From Promethearchaeota archaeon (GTDB lineage: Archaea > Asgardarchaeota > Lokiarchaeia > Sigynarchaeales > SOKP01), in assembly GCA_019894875.1 (NCBI GenBank), contig JAGXNR010000011.1, forward strand, positions 1 to 53,055: DNA of 53,055 nucleotides. The letters are read 5' to 3'. Below, piece after piece: positions 18,174 to 28,213 of the stretch; position 1 is the first letter of the stretch; each line of letters begins with the position of its first letter. A program made the position numbers and the translations under genes. The notes under the pieces were generated by a model. That model had not been told where the DNA came from and searched no databases. It saw nothing but the letters and a program-made list of their open reading frames with translations.

Positions 18174-18372
18174 TTTTTATTAACCTAAGAATTAGTTATA
18201 ATTTGTTTAATATATAGTTTGAATTATAGAGATTTAAACTTTTTTACAACTAGAAAGCAATTTAGATGAACTGATGAATTGCTTTTATGTCTGGATAATC
18301 AAATAGGTTTTAAAATTATGCACTCTACGAAATACAAAATATTAAAGTGAATTATAAGAAAAACATAAAAAG

Positions 18373-19470
18373 TTGAGAAAATTGACTGAACCATTAAAAA
18401 TAGGATTGATTGGAACAGGATCAATAGCGAAATTACATGGTAATGCTTATAAGAAATTTCCAGAAAAAGTTAAACTAACGGCTGTTTGTGATATCAATGA
18501 AAAAAATGTTAAGGAGTTTGCTAGTGCCTTTAAAATAGGAGAAGTATATTTTAATCATGAAGACTTATTAGAAAAAGCGGATTTAGATGCTGTTGATATC
18601 TGTACTACTCATGATACTCATTATCAAATAACCATGGCTGCCGTTGAAGCAGAAAAGCATATTCTTTTAGAAAAACCGATGGCAATAAAGATAGATCATT
18701 GTAGAGAAATGGTAAATAAAGCGGAAAAGGAGGGATTAACTTTTATGATTGGTCAGAATCTAAGATATTTACCACAATCGCAAACAGTTCATAGATTAAT
18801 AAGAAAAGGGGAGATAGGAGATGTATGGACCGCCCAATGTTTTGATGTAATGGGTTCTATTCCACCTGGCTCAAAAGTTTCCAATCCACCAAAAACTATA
18901 CACTGGTATTTTAATGGGAAAAGGTCTGGTGGGGGTTCCCTTATCACTCTTTCAATTCATAGTATTGATCTCTTTCGTTATTACATAGGTGATATTGAAA
19001 AAGTTATTGCTAAAACATGGACAGGGAATCCATATTTCTCTAATAATGCTGAGGATAGAGTGATTGGAAACCTATTCTTCAAAAATGGGGCAATTGGCTA
19101 TGTTATGAGTTCCTTTACAACAGTTTCCCCATGGTCCCATAGATATATAATTTTTGGGGAGAAAGGTACAATCAGTTCTGATCCCCCTGTTGGTGAAATG
19201 AATATTAAACAATTTCTTGCCCCAGTAATGATATCTTCAGTAGACCGTGACGCGGGGTTAAAAAATAAATTCAATCCACTCAAACTTGAGATGGATGGAT
19301 TATCTGGAAACGATCCATACATAAATGAGATTCTACATTTTGCCGAATGTGTTCATAGTGGAAAAGAACCCATAAGCAATGGAAAAGATAACCTAGGTAC
19401 CATGAAGACCATCTTTGCTATTTATAAATCTGCACAAACAGGAAAGATTGTTAATTTGAATTCATTTTAA
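18373..19470 (+). CDS. Gfo/Idh/MocA-family oxidoreductase
   Basis: This is the second Gfo/Idh/MocA-type dehydrogenase in the window, 365 residues, with GLIGTGSIAKLHG for the dinucleotide and LLEKPMAIKI for the EKP motif. The substrate-site region reads GGGSLITLSIHSIDLFRYYIGD. The gene opens with TTG; a second TTG follows three codons later and no ATG is near, so a TTG start is likely. It is followed 57 bases later by an SDR gene in the same direction, and the pair may form a sugar or polyol oxidation route. The substrate is not known. Confidence 0.87.
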   Translation: MRKLTEPLKIGLIGTGSIAKLHGNAYKKFPEKVKLTAVCDINEKNVKEFASAFKIGEVYFNHEDLLEKADLDAVDICTTHDTHYQITMAAVEAEKHILLEKPMAIKIDHCREMVNKAEKEGLTFMIGQNLRYLPQSQTVHRLIRKGEIGDVWTAQCFDVMGSIPPGSKVSNPPKTIHWYFNGKRSGGGSLITLSIHSIDLFRYYIGDIEKVIAKTWTGNPYFSNNAEDRVIGNLFFKNGAIGYVMSSFTTVSPWSHRYIIFGEKGTISSDPPVGEMNIKQFLAPVMISSVDRDAGLKNKFNPLKLEMDGLSGNDPYINEILHFAECVHSGKEPISNGKDNLGTMKTIFAIYKSAQTGKIVNLNSF

Positions 19471-19527
19471 TATATTTAAAATTAAATTTTCTATTTAGCA
19501 ACTAAAAATATTCATAAGAATTATTGG

Positions 19528-20379
19528 ATGATAATCATGACCATACCTGATTTAAGGCAAGAAAATAAAGTAGTTGTTATAACGGGTAGTAGAAGAGGTA
19601 TTGGAAAAGCTATGGCATTAGCATTTGCAGAAGCAGGTGCTAATATTGTTCTTTCTGATTATGTTGTCGATGATGGGCAGCTTGATGCTCTAGCTAAAGT
19701 AATTAAAGAAAAATTTGGGAGAAAGGTTCTGACATCCCAAACTGATGTAACGAAAATGGATCAAATAGAAAGCATGGTTAATAATGCTTTAGATGAATTG
19801 GGACGAATTGATGTTCTAATTAATAATGCGGGAATCGTTGGTAATGCCCCACTTTTAATTAATTTCAATGAGAAAGACTTTGAATTAGTATTTGATGTCG
19901 CAATAAAAGGTTCTTTAAGATGTGTGAAAGCTGTCAGTAAAACAATGATTAAACAAAATTCTGGAGTTATTATAAATATGTCATCTGTAGGGGCATACAT
20001 TAACTTTCAAAGTGCATATAGCCTTGCTAAAAGTACTTTGATTCAAATAACAAGAGGTTTAGCCACACAACTTGGTCCATATAATATTCGTGTTAATGCT
20101 CTTGCTCCGGGGGTTATTAAAACTGATATGACGAAATTAATTTTTGATAATCCTCAAATTCAACAGTTCTACATTGACAGAACCCCATTAGGCAGAACGG
20201 GAGAACCAGAAGATATTGCTCATGTTGCGTTGTTTTTAGCTTCTGATGCAGCACGCTATATTACCGGACAAACTATTCTAATTGATGGAGGAATAGGTCC
20301 AATGGAACTCCCAGGGACAATTCCTTTAAGTAAATATGCTAAAAGCATTAAAAAATTCTTATTAGGACATGAAAACTAA
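19528..20379 (+). CDS. Short-chain dehydrogenase/reductase
   Basis: This is a classical SDR of 283 residues with GSRRGIGKA (cofactor), NNAG, the catalytic Ser in NMSSVGAY and the YSLAK Tyr-Lys pair, followed by the usual DGGIG end and a short tail. A second in-frame ATG three codons in (ATG ATA ATC ATG) could also serve as the start. The Arg pair after the first Gly of the cofactor motif hints at NADP(H) preference, a weak inference. It lies directly downstream of a Gfo/Idh/MocA gene, which suggests joint work on a sugar or polyol. Confidence 0.88.
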   Translation: MIIMTIPDLRQENKVVVITGSRRGIGKAMALAFAEAGANIVLSDYVVDDGQLDALAKVIKEKFGRKVLTSQTDVTKMDQIESMVNNALDELGRIDVLINNAGIVGNAPLLINFNEKDFELVFDVAIKGSLRCVKAVSKTMIKQNSGVIINMSSVGAYINFQSAYSLAKSTLIQITRGLATQLGPYNIRVNALAPGVIKTDMTKLIFDNPQIQQFYIDRTPLGRTGEPEDIAHVALFLASDAARYITGQTILIDGGIGPMELPGTIPLSKYAKSIKKFLLGHEN

Positions 20380-20546
20380 GCATTTTATAATTCATTAATC
20401 AAAATTCTTAGTGCTTTTAATAATTTAATTCGATTTCTTGTAAATTTAATAAATTATAACATTAACATTGAAAATATAAAGTTTCTATCAATAATTGGAA
20501 ATGTTTGTTATTTACAAATCCAAAAATACATAAATTGAGATAAAAA

Positions 20547-21032
20547 ATGACAGAACAAACGCTTAAATTAAAAGTTGGTTCAAAGGCTCCAAAATTTTGT
20601 TTACCAGATAAAGATAATAAAGAAGTGTGTCTGAAAGATTTTAAGGATAAATATGTAGTTCTTTATTTCTATCCTAAAGACAATACACCGGGATGCACAA
20701 CTGAAGCAATTGGATTTACGGAAATTTTACCAGAGTTACAAAAATTAGATGCCATAGTTATTGGAATTAGTCCAGATTCTCCTGAGTCACATGCGAAATT
20801 TATTGAGAAAAAAAATTTGAAAGTTATTCTTTTAAGTGATCTCAAAAAAGAAGTAATTAATGCATATGGGAAATGGGGTAAGAAAAAATTTAGGGGCAAA
20901 GAATATATCGGTGTAACACGTAGTACGTTTTTAATTGATCCTAATGGAATCATTGCACACATCTGGCCTAAAGTTTCAGTAAATGGACACCCCGAAGATG
21001 TAAAGCAAATTTTAGAAGATTTAAAAACTTAA
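20547..21032 (+). CDS. Peroxiredoxin, BCP/PrxQ family
   Basis: This 161-residue thioredoxin-fold peroxidase has the peroxidatic cysteine in DNTPGCTTEA. Many BCP proteins have a resolving cysteine five residues later (C-x4-C); here that position is Ile (TTEAIGF), so the protein should work as a 1-Cys or atypical 2-Cys enzyme. Two further cysteines occur near the N-terminus (PKFCLPD, KEVCLKDF). It would remove hydrogen peroxide or alkyl peroxides. It stands before a nitroreductase and a thioredoxin-domain gene, a loose redox cluster. Confidence 0.92.
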   Translation: MTEQTLKLKVGSKAPKFCLPDKDNKEVCLKDFKDKYVVLYFYPKDNTPGCTTEAIGFTEILPELQKLDAIVIGISPDSPESHAKFIEKKNLKVILLSDLKKEVINAYGKWGKKKFRGKEYIGVTRSTFLIDPNGIIAHIWPKVSVNGHPEDVKQILEDLKT

Positions 21033-21087
21033 AGATAAACAAATTTCTTTTTATTTAATTATTATAAACCTTAAGAGCTGAGTATTT

Positions 21088-21657
21088 ATGAATGTTAAGG
21101 AAGCAATTGAGAAAAGAAGGGCTTATAGATCATTGGATCCTTTTGAAATTTCAACAGAATTAATCAATGATTTTGCTAGTGTAGCCCAAATCACTCCTTC
21201 CTGTGCCAATAAACAACCATGGAAGTTTATTTTTATATACGACCAAGATAAATTAACAGAGTTATATTCAGTCTTATCTGAAGGTAATAAATGGGTGGAA
21301 AAGGCTTCAATGATAATTGCTGTTTTTAGCAGACCTGAATTCGATTGTATTATTGGAGATCGTCTTTATTACTTATTTGACACAGGAATGGCGACTGCGT
21401 TGATAATACTTCGCGCTACGGAACTCGGGTTAGTCGCCCATCCTATCGCAGGTTTTAAAGAAGATATGGCAAAAAAAATTCTAGGAATACCAGAAGATAT
21501 GAGATTAATTACTCTCATTATCATTGGAAAACATTCTAAATTTATTAATCCCGTTCTTTCTGATGCAATGAAATTAGGAGAAAAACAAAGACCTCCGAGA
21601 AAAAAGCTCGAAGATTTTGTTTTCATAAATAATTATAACCAAAAAATTAGTAAATAA
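21088..21657 (+). CDS. Nitroreductase-family flavoprotein
   Basis: This is a 189-residue FMN-binding NAD(P)H-dependent reductase. It opens with the family signature (KEAIEKRRAYRS), has the CANKQPWKFIFI flavin-contact segment and the central hydrophobic helix GMATALIILRATELGL that precedes the AHPIAGF region. It is the short single-domain form. Its stop is followed at once by the AAGGAGG site of the next gene, so the two are probably co-translated. The substrate is unknown; family members reduce quinones, flavins or nitro-aromatics. Confidence 0.87.
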   Translation: MNVKEAIEKRRAYRSLDPFEISTELINDFASVAQITPSCANKQPWKFIFIYDQDKLTELYSVLSEGNKWVEKASMIIAVFSRPEFDCIIGDRLYYLFDTGMATALIILRATELGLVAHPIAGFKEDMAKKILGIPEDMRLITLIIIGKHSKFINPVLSDAMKLGEKQRPPRKKLEDFVFINNYNQKISK

Positions 21658-21664
21658 AAGGAGG
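21658..21664 (+). promoter_or_regulatory. Ribosome-binding site that fixes the ATT start
   Basis: The AAGGAGG sequence overlaps the end of the nitroreductase gene and is spaced eight bases from the ATT at 21673. It is the strongest Shine-Dalgarno match in this part of the window and decides the start of the YyaL-type gene. Confidence 0.65.
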
Positions 21665-21672
21665 AAATAAAC

Positions 21673-23754
21673 ATTAATACTAACCTAGAAGCAACTGTAA
21701 AAAACCATTTACAGAATGAAAAAAGTCCATATTTAACCCAACATGCTAATAATCCTGTTGATTGGTATCCCTGGGGAGAAGAGGCGTTTGATAAAGCTAA
21801 AAAAGAAGATAAACCTATTTTTTTATCAATAGGGTATTCTACGTGCCACTGGTGTCACGTAATGGCTCATGAGTCTTTCGAAGATGATGAAGTAGCAGAA
21901 TTGATGAATAAAACGTTTATCTCAATCAAAGTAGATAGAGAAGAACGTCCAGATATCGATAAAATTTATATGACCGTTTGCCAAATGATGACCAGTTCAG
22001 GTGGATGGCCTCTTACAATCATTATGACTCCCGACAAGAAACCATTCTTTGCAGGAACATATTTTCCAAAAAAGTCTCGTTTTGGTCGAGTAGGTTTAAT
22101 TGATCTAATTAATCGAATTAAAATTTCATGGGATACCCAAAGAAATGATCTACTTAGCTCTGCAAACCAAGTAACATTCAATCTTAAAAATATTGATCAA
22201 GAATCACCTGGAGAAAAATTTAATGAGTATTCTCTCAAAAGAGCTTATGAAATGTTAACAAAACAATATGATAAAATTAATGGGGGATTTGGAAACAGAC
22301 CAAAATTCCCAACTCCCCATAACCTCATATTTTTATTAAGGTATTGGAAACGTACTGGTGATATAAAAGCTTTAGATATGGTAGAAAACACTCTTCAAGC
22401 TATGAGAAAGGGTGGCATTTATGATCATATAGGTTTTGGATTCCATAGATACTCAACTGATGCCTCGTGGCTGGTTCCGCATTTTGAAAAAATGCTATAT
22501 GACCAAGCACTTATCGCAATTGCTTATATTGAAACTTATCAAGCAACGAAAAATAAAGAATATAAACAAACCGCTCAAGAGATCTTTACATATGTTATGA
22601 GAGATATGATATCATCAGAAGGGGGATTCTATTCAGCTGAGGATGCCGATAGTGAGGGAGAAGAAGGAAAATTTTATGTGTGGTCCCATCAAGAATTAGA
22701 AGATATTCTAGATGACGAAGATTATAATTTAGTTAAAAAAATTTTTAATGTGGATGAACTTGGTAATTATTTAGAAGAAGCAACGGGCAAAAAAACTGGT
22801 AAAAACATACTGCATTTAAAAAAAGAACCTACCAAAGAAGCTCAAGATAATATTGAAAAAATTCGATTAAAAATATTCCATGAGAGAGAAATAAGAATAC
22901 ATCCGCATAAAGATGATAAAATTTTAACCGATTGGAATGGTTTAATGATCGCTGCCCTAGCAAAGGGTGCTATAGCTTTTCAAGATGAAGAGTATCTTAA
23001 TATCGCCAGAAAGTCAGCTGATTTCATTCTTTCAAATCTTTATAGTACAGATCGTAATTTATTACATAGATATAAAGATGGAATATCAGAAATTAATGGT
23101 TATTTGACAGATTATTCCTTTCTTATATGGGGATTAATTGAATTATATGAAGCAACATTTGAAATAAGTTATTTAAAATCAGCAATAGAATTGCATCAAA
23201 AACAGATAGACAAATTTTGGGATGATAATACTGGTGGATTTTATTTTACTGCTACAGATAGCGAAGAATTATTAATTAGACAAAAGGAGATCTATGACGG
23301 TGCTATTCCATCTGGAAATTCAATCGCCACTTTAAACTTATTGAGATTGAGTTATCTCACAGGAAATCACGAACTTGAAGAAAAAGCCGATTTATTGAAT
23401 AGAGTTTTCTCAGAAAGGATAAAATCAAATCCATTAGCTTATACTCAATTTCTCGTCGCTATAGATTTTGCCATTGGTCCCACTTATTCACTGGTGATTG
23501 GCGGTAATACAGACGCAGAAGATACTAGGTCGATGATCAAGGCAGTTAATAACATATATACTCCAAACAAAGTATTTATTCTCAGAAAAACCGAGGAAGA
23601 AACTCCAGATATTGACAATTTTTCAAATTTTGTACAATTTTTTGAAAATCTGGAGGGTAAAGCTACAGCATATGTATGTATTAATAAAACTTGTAAACCT
23701 CCAACTCAAGAAATAGAAAAAATCATCCAATATTTAAAGGCGGATTGGAATTAA
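21673..23754 (+). CDS. YyaL/spermatogenesis-associated-20-type thioredoxin-domain protein, apparent ATT start
   Basis: This is a DUF255 thioredoxin-like domain followed by an alpha/alpha six-barrel of the sugar-epimerase type, 693 residues, the normal family length. The hallmark [19 protein letters not shown] and [14 protein letters not shown] segments lie upstream of the first in-frame ATG (21862), so that ATG cannot be the true start. No ATG, GTG or TTG occurs in frame between the preceding stop at 21655 and the hallmark region. A perfect AAGGAGG (21658-21664) stands eight bases before an ATT codon at 21673, which I take as the start. The family's function is unresolved. A sequencing error of ATG to ATT is the alternative. 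Confidence 0.85.
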   Translation: MNTNLEATVKNHLQNEKSPYLTQHANNPVDWYPWGEEAFDKAKKEDKPIFLSIGYSTCHWCHVMAHESFEDDEVAELMNKTFISIKVDREERPDIDKIYMTVCQMMTSSGGWPLTIIMTPDKKPFFAGTYFPKKSRFGRVGLIDLINRIKISWDTQRNDLLSSANQVTFNLKNIDQESPGEKFNEYSLKRAYEMLTKQYDKINGGFGNRPKFPTPHNLIFLLRYWKRTGDIKALDMVENTLQAMRKGGIYDHIGFGFHRYSTDASWLVPHFEKMLYDQALIAIAYIETYQATKNKEYKQTAQEIFTYVMRDMISSEGGFYSAEDADSEGEEGKFYVWSHQELEDILDDEDYNLVKKIFNVDELGNYLEEATGKKTGKNILHLKKEPTKEAQDNIEKIRLKIFHEREIRIHPHKDDKILTDWNGLMIAALAKGAIAFQDEEYLNIARKSADFILSNLYSTDRNLLHRYKDGISEINGYLTDYSFLIWGLIELYEATFEISYLKSAIELHQKQIDKFWDDNTGGFYFTATDSEELLIRQKEIYDGAIPSGNSIATLNLLRLSYLTGNHELEEKADLLNRVFSERIKSNPLAYTQFLVAIDFAIGPTYSLVIGGNTDAEDTRSMIKAVNNIYTPNKVFILRKTEEETPDIDNFSNFVQFFENLEGKATAYVCINKTCKPPTQEIEKIIQYLKADWN

Positions 23755-23759
23755 CACAT

Positions 23760-23945
23760 TTATGTGAGTAAACTTACTTTCTTTGATACTAAAGACTCCA
23801 TTTCATCTAACGATTTCACAGTATTCATCTCATCTTGAGTAATAAATAATGTTAAATTCCCGTTATCTTGAATGTAAGCAGAAGGATAATTAGCGTTATT
23901 AATTTCAAAATCTTTTTCAAATTCATCTCTAAGTATAATAATTTT
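23760..23945 (-). other. Small reading frame after hdrA without a normal start codon
   Basis: Just past the hdrA stop, a frame of about 61 codons reads IIILRDEFEKDFEINNANYP ... SAYIQDNGNLTLFITQ ... ending VSLLT before a TAA. The amino-acid use looks protein-like rather than random, but there is no in-frame ATG, GTG or TTG near its beginning and no ribosome site. It may be a small protein with an odd start, the end of a decayed gene, or chance. Confidence 0.35.
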
Positions 23946-23956
23946 AATCTTTATCT

Positions 23957-25954
23957 TTATATTCTTCCGGTTATAATTGAGTAAATTTGTTCAGCAGAAA
24001 ATCCTTTTATATCAATCGCAGAACATCTACAGTTTCCAGAACAAGCACCGCAACCTTTACATAAAGTCTCATTAATTGCAGCGATTTTACCAAACCTTCT
24101 ATCATCAGTAATGTCAATTGCTCCGTAAGCACAGTTTTCAACGCACATACCGCAGCCAATGCAGCGTTCAGGACGTATTATAGCAAAGAAAGGTTCAATT
24201 TCAACTTCACCTTGAGCCATTAATGTAATAGCACTTGCAGCAGCACCTTTAGCTTGACTAACAGAATCAGGGATATCTTTTGGTCCTTGAGCAACACCAG
24301 CAATAAATATACCATCTGTTAAGGTATCTACAGGTCTTAATTTTGGATGTGCTTCCAAGAAAAATCCATCAGCAGATTTTTGAATTCTTAACAGTGACGT
24401 AATCTTATCAGCATCAGCTCTTGGTTCAAGTCCAGTGGATAATACGAAAAGATCAACTTTCATTTCTAGAGGTTGTTGAAGTAGTGTATCTTCCGCTCGA
24501 ATGATAATGTTATGATCTTCATCTTCACTCACTTCAGCAATTCTTCCTCTAATATAATTAATACCATAATTTCTTGCAGCTGATTCATAAAACTCTTCGT
24601 ATCCCTTTCCAAACGCTCGAATATCAATGTAAAAAATATAGATATCCGCTTCGGGGTGTTTTTCTTTGTATTGTCTTGCTTGTTTAGTTGCATACATACA
24701 ACATACTCTAGAACAATATTGATTTCCGCCTTCTCTAAAGTTTCTACTTCCCACGCATTGAAGGAAAGCAATACTATGAGGCTCTTTAAGATCTGAAGGT
24801 CGTACAGGTTTTCCTACAACTGGACCAAAAGAACTTAGCAAGCGTTCCATTTGAAGTCCAGTAATAACATTAGGATATCTTCCGTATCCATATTGCTTCA
24901 ATTCCGTTGGATCATATGAATCCCAACCTGTAGCTACAACGATAGTTCCTACTTTCACTTTAATTTCTTCTGGTTCATCATCATAAATTATTGCTTCAGG
25001 CTCACATACATCTTTTCGAGCACAAATCCCACATTTAATACAATTTTCCATATCAATAGTATATTCTCCTGGAACTGCTTGAGGAAAAGGGACATAAATT
25101 GCTTTTCGTGTACCTAATCCTATATCAAATTCATTCCCTACAGTTATTGGGCAAGAATCAACACATATTCCGCAAGCAGTACATTTTACTTGGTCTACAT
25201 AATGAGGTTTTTTTAAGATAGTCACTTCGAAATTACCAATATATCCAGTTACTTCGGTAACTTCAGAATAGGTTAGAAGTTCAATATTCTTTTTTCGTGA
25301 AACTTCACTCATTTTTGGTGTGAGTATACATGCTGAGCAATCCATTGTTGGGAATGTTTTATCAAGTTGAGCCATATGGCCCCCAATTGTCGGTGTTCTC
25401 TCAACGAGATAAACTTTATATCCTGATGTGGCGATATCCAAAGCAGTATTCATACCGGTAATACCTCCACCAATTACTAAACAAGAAGGTTCTACACTTA
25501 CTTTTTGCACTTCAAGAGGGATTAATTCTCGAGATTTGGCAATTGCCATTCTGATATGATCTTTTGCAGTTTCATAAGCTCCTTCTGGTTCTTTCATATG
25601 CACCCAGGTGGAATGTTCTCTTATGTTTGCCATTTCGAACAAGAACTGGTTTAACCCCGCTTCCTTGCAAGCAATTCTGAAAGTAGGTTCATGCATTCTT
25701 GGAGAACATGCAGCAACCACAACTCGATTAATTAACCCCGCTTCAATATCTTCTTTAATCATTTTTTGACCAACATCAGAACACAGGAATTTATACTCAC
25801 GACTTACCTCTACGTTTGGTAAAGTCTTAGCATATTCTACTAAATCTGGAACTGAAACTACACCACCAATATTTACACCACAATGGCAAACATAAACTCC
25901 TATTTTAGGTCTCTCATTCCCTGTGACTTTAATTTCTTTTTTAATTTCTGTCAT
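23957..25954 (-). CDS. hdrA: CoB-CoM heterodisulfide reductase-like subunit A
   Basis: This is the flavin- and Fe-S-rich electron-bifurcating subunit, 665 residues. Order: N-terminal HdrA domain with VYVCHCGVNIGG, FLCSDVGQ and AACSPRMHEPTF; FAD-binding VIGGGITGMNTALDIA followed by the MDCSACILTPKM motif; two ferredoxin motifs (CTACGICVDSC, CIKCGICARKDVC); and two more at the C-terminus (CIGCGMCVENC, CKGCGACSGNC). All cysteines are present and no selenocysteine codon is seen. It bifurcates electrons between ferredoxin and a disulfide or other acceptor. It is the last gene of an hdrC-hdrB-hdrA operon. No MvhD or hydrogenase gene accompanies it, so the electron donor is unknown. Confidence 0.95.
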   Translation of the reverse strand: MTEIKKEIKVTGNERPKIGVYVCHCGVNIGGVVSVPDLVEYAKTLPNVEVSREYKFLCSDVGQKMIKEDIEAGLINRVVVAACSPRMHEPTFRIACKEAGLNQFLFEMANIREHSTWVHMKEPEGAYETAKDHIRMAIAKSRELIPLEVQKVSVEPSCLVIGGGITGMNTALDIATSGYKVYLVERTPTIGGHMAQLDKTFPTMDCSACILTPKMSEVSRKKNIELLTYSEVTEVTGYIGNFEVTILKKPHYVDQVKCTACGICVDSCPITVGNEFDIGLGTRKAIYVPFPQAVPGEYTIDMENCIKCGICARKDVCEPEAIIYDDEPEEIKVKVGTIVVATGWDSYDPTELKQYGYGRYPNVITGLQMERLLSSFGPVVGKPVRPSDLKEPHSIAFLQCVGSRNFREGGNQYCSRVCCMYATKQARQYKEKHPEADIYIFYIDIRAFGKGYEEFYESAARNYGINYIRGRIAEVSEDEDHNIIIRAEDTLLQQPLEMKVDLFVLSTGLEPRADADKITSLLRIQKSADGFFLEAHPKLRPVDTLTDGIFIAGVAQGPKDIPDSVSQAKGAAASAITLMAQGEVEIEPFFAIIRPERCIGCGMCVENCAYGAIDITDDRRFGKIAAINETLCKGCGACSGNCRCSAIDIKGFSAEQIYSIITGRI

Positions 25955-25967
25955 TTTATTTTTTCAC

Positions 25968-26918
25968 CTATGTCAATTGTTCCTTAACAATATTCAAAAA
26001 TGGATCAACAGAAATAAAAGGAGAAACACCTGATAATTCATGGTTTTTTATTAAACCCAACAAACTGGGATCAATTCCGAACGCGATTCCTAGTAGTTGA
26101 GTTATATATATTACAGGAATTTTGAAGGGTTCACCTATCTCATTACTAAAAATATTATTTGCCTCCATTTGTCCAAGATCTAATTGTAAGTGACAAAATG
26201 GACAACAATCAACAACAATATCTACTCCAGCATCTCTCATATTGGTGAGCTTTTCCCTTGTAAAATCAGCGGATATTTCTTTCACAGCAGTTCTTACAGC
26301 ACCTCCCGCGCCACAGCACATAAACTTATCTTTGTAATCAATACTTTTTGCCCCAGTTAATTCAACAATTTCATCAAGAAATGTTGGAGCCTCATATTCA
26401 CCATTCCAGGGTCTTTTGTCACTGGGTTTTACAATATGGCAACCATAATGTACTCCTATTTTTAAATCTGTAAATTTGTATTTAATATGGTCTTTTAAAT
26501 AATTAATACCCATATCAAGGTACAAAGCTTGAACAACATGTTTTGGTTCTAAATTACCTTTATAGACACGATTAACTTTAGCAAGATATTTATTAATTTC
26601 TTTTTTTAATTCATACTCATGCTCAAGTTCATACCATGCATCCCTTAAAGTTCCATAACAACCATTGCAGCCTGTAAGAGGATTAACGCCTAATTCTTCT
26701 GCAATAGAGATATTTCTAGCAGCAATTACGAGCCAAGTTGGAATATGAAATGCTCTAAAAACACCTGGTGCAGGACAACATGAGGCTCCGGGTAAATCTA
26801 AAAGCTCAGCACCAAGGTGATCAAACACACTTCTAATTGAAGCTTCAATCATAGGATAACGATTAGGGATTACACATCCTAAAAAAAAACCATATCTCCA
26901 TTTACTTTCTTCACTCAT
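25968..26918 (-). CDS. hdrB: Heterodisulfide reductase-like subunit B
   Basis: This is the catalytic subunit with two noncubane 4Fe-4S clusters bound by duplicated CCG domains. The first has SCCPAPGVFR and GCNGCYGTL; the second has GCHIV, MCCGAGGAVR and DCCPFCHLQ. At 316 residues it matches the usual length. It overlaps hdrC by four bases and is followed by hdrA after about a dozen bases, so all three should be made together. In methanogens HdrB reduces the CoM-S-S-CoB disulfide; here the natural disulfide is not known because no methyl-CoM reductase gene is in view. Confidence 0.93.
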   Translation of the reverse strand: MSEESKWRYGFFLGCVIPNRYPMIEASIRSVFDHLGAELLDLPGASCCPAPGVFRAFHIPTWLVIAARNISIAEELGVNPLTGCNGCYGTLRDAWYELEHEYELKKEINKYLAKVNRVYKGNLEPKHVVQALYLDMGINYLKDHIKYKFTDLKIGVHYGCHIVKPSDKRPWNGEYEAPTFLDEIVELTGAKSIDYKDKFMCCGAGGAVRTAVKEISADFTREKLTNMRDAGVDIVVDCCPFCHLQLDLGQMEANNIFSNEIGEPFKIPVIYITQLLGIAFGIDPSLLGLIKNHELSGVSPFISVDPFLNIVKEQLT

Positions 26919-27523
26919 TTCTCTTCCCCCTTATTTTTTTTTTCTAGTTTTGCTCTTTCTTCTTTAAGTTTGGCTGCATTATCCAATAATTTTCTAAAAC
27001 CCACTTCTTTCATTAATTCTTGGCATTCAATTACAGCTTCAGGATAAGAGTGAACTGTGGGGGGTAAGGGTGGCAATCCATACGATTCTCTTAGATCTCT
27101 CCATTTTTTATTATTTTCTCCGTTAGCAGGAACACCATGTCCAGTAGCATAAAATATATTATTAGCTAATGCAAAATGAGGATCTAAAATGTATCCTTCT
27201 TCAACAGCAATATTCCTGAGTTTGATGATCATATCGGTTACAGGAATATTTCGAGGACATCTTTCATAACAGTAATAACAAGTTGAACATAACCAAATAT
27301 CGATATCTTGTAATACAGAATCATCTCCAGATAAGGCCTTTCTTATAGCAGACCTTGTGCGGTATGCTGTCCTTCTACCTGACGGACACCCACCCGTGCA
27401 AGTACCGCAATTTATACATGCTCTTAACTTCTCTAAACCCGCGTCTACAAATTTTTGGGAAATTCGTGAACTTGTGGACTTATAAACTTTTCTTTTTATA
27501 TATTTTTCTACATTTTCGCTCAT
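26915..27523 (-). CDS. hdrC: Heterodisulfide reductase-like subunit C
   Basis: This 202-residue protein is an electron-transfer subunit with two 4Fe-4S motifs, CINCGTCTGGCPSG and CSTCYYCYERCPR, arranged as in HdrC. It passes electrons from HdrA to HdrB. It is the first gene of the operon and its TGA overlaps the hdrB start by four bases. The C-terminal Lys/Glu-rich tail (KEERAKLEKKNKGEEK) is not needed by the family and is variable. Confidence 0.93.
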   Translation of the reverse strand: MSENVEKYIKRKVYKSTSSRISQKFVDAGLEKLRACINCGTCTGGCPSGRRTAYRTRSAIRKALSGDDSVLQDIDIWLCSTCYYCYERCPRNIPVTDMIIKLRNIAVEEGYILDPHFALANNIFYATGHGVPANGENNKKWRDLRESYGLPPLPPTVHSYPEAVIECQELMKEVGFRKLLDNAAKLKEERAKLEKKNKGEEK

Positions 27524-27834
27524 TTTTGATTCAAACCTCGTTATTTGTTTAAAAAGGGATTAATGATTTTGAAATAAAACAAGATGTTGACTTTTTTTGT
27601 TTGATCAAACTAAATAATTGCTTATCTTATGTAGGTTAAAGTATTTTTCTTAAAAAAAGTTGTTATCAATAAATAATAATCAAATTCTTATTATGAGCTA
27701 TTTGATATATTTAGAAATTTTAAAAGAATATTTCAGAGATAGAATTCACAGTGAACGCTCACCATTTAATATATAAAAATAGTTTTAACCCCGACTAAGA
27801 TAAATATTCAGAAACAGATTCATCCAAATTATAC
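27524..27834. other. Intergenic region upstream of hdrC
   Basis: This 311-base AT-rich region lies between hdrC and a small gene, both on the minus strand. It should hold the hdrCBA promoter. No reading frame with a ribosome site and no strong hairpin was seen. Confidence 0.4.
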
Positions 27835-28071
27835 CTATTTAAATTCATCCAGATATTCAACTTGCTTTTGTTTTGGTAAGAACGCTAATTCTCTTCTTAT
27901 TTTCTTCTTCTTCTCATTAGAAACTTTTAGTTGTTTTAATCTATCTCGAATATCCTTTGAAAGAACGGTGTATATCCTTGAAAAAAATCTTTTGATTTCA
28001 GGAATCTCTTCAAGATCTTTATTATTCGAATCTCCTTTAATTATTATCACCATATATTTGTATTTGATCAA
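27835..28071 (-). CDS. Small charged protein of unknown function
   Basis: This 78-residue frame gives a basic, helical protein (SKDIRDRLKQLKVSNEKKKKIRRE) with no motif I recognise. The start may be the first ATG or one six codons in. It is in the same direction as the large kinase gene, which lies upstream of it on the minus strand. Codon use looks coding-like (many AAA/GAA, no rare runs), but support is modest. Confidence 0.45.
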   Translation of the reverse strand: MIKYKYMVIIIKGDSNNKDLEEIPEIKRFFSRIYTVLSKDIRDRLKQLKVSNEKKKKIRRELAFLPKQKQVEYLDEFK

Positions 28072-28213
28072 ACTGAGAAAAGCTTAATAATGGCACTCTC
28101 TCAATAATATAATTTTATTAATACTTAATAAAATAATAGGAGTCCATTTCTTCGTCTATTTTCATTTTATAAATATAGAAAAGATTAGGAAAAGTTAGAT
28201 TTGATAACTAAAA

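Noticed and set aside
21838..21862. CHWCH as a c-type heme attachment site
   Set aside because: CHWCH is the invariant thioredoxin-like motif of the YyaL/DUF255 family, and the protein has no signal peptide.
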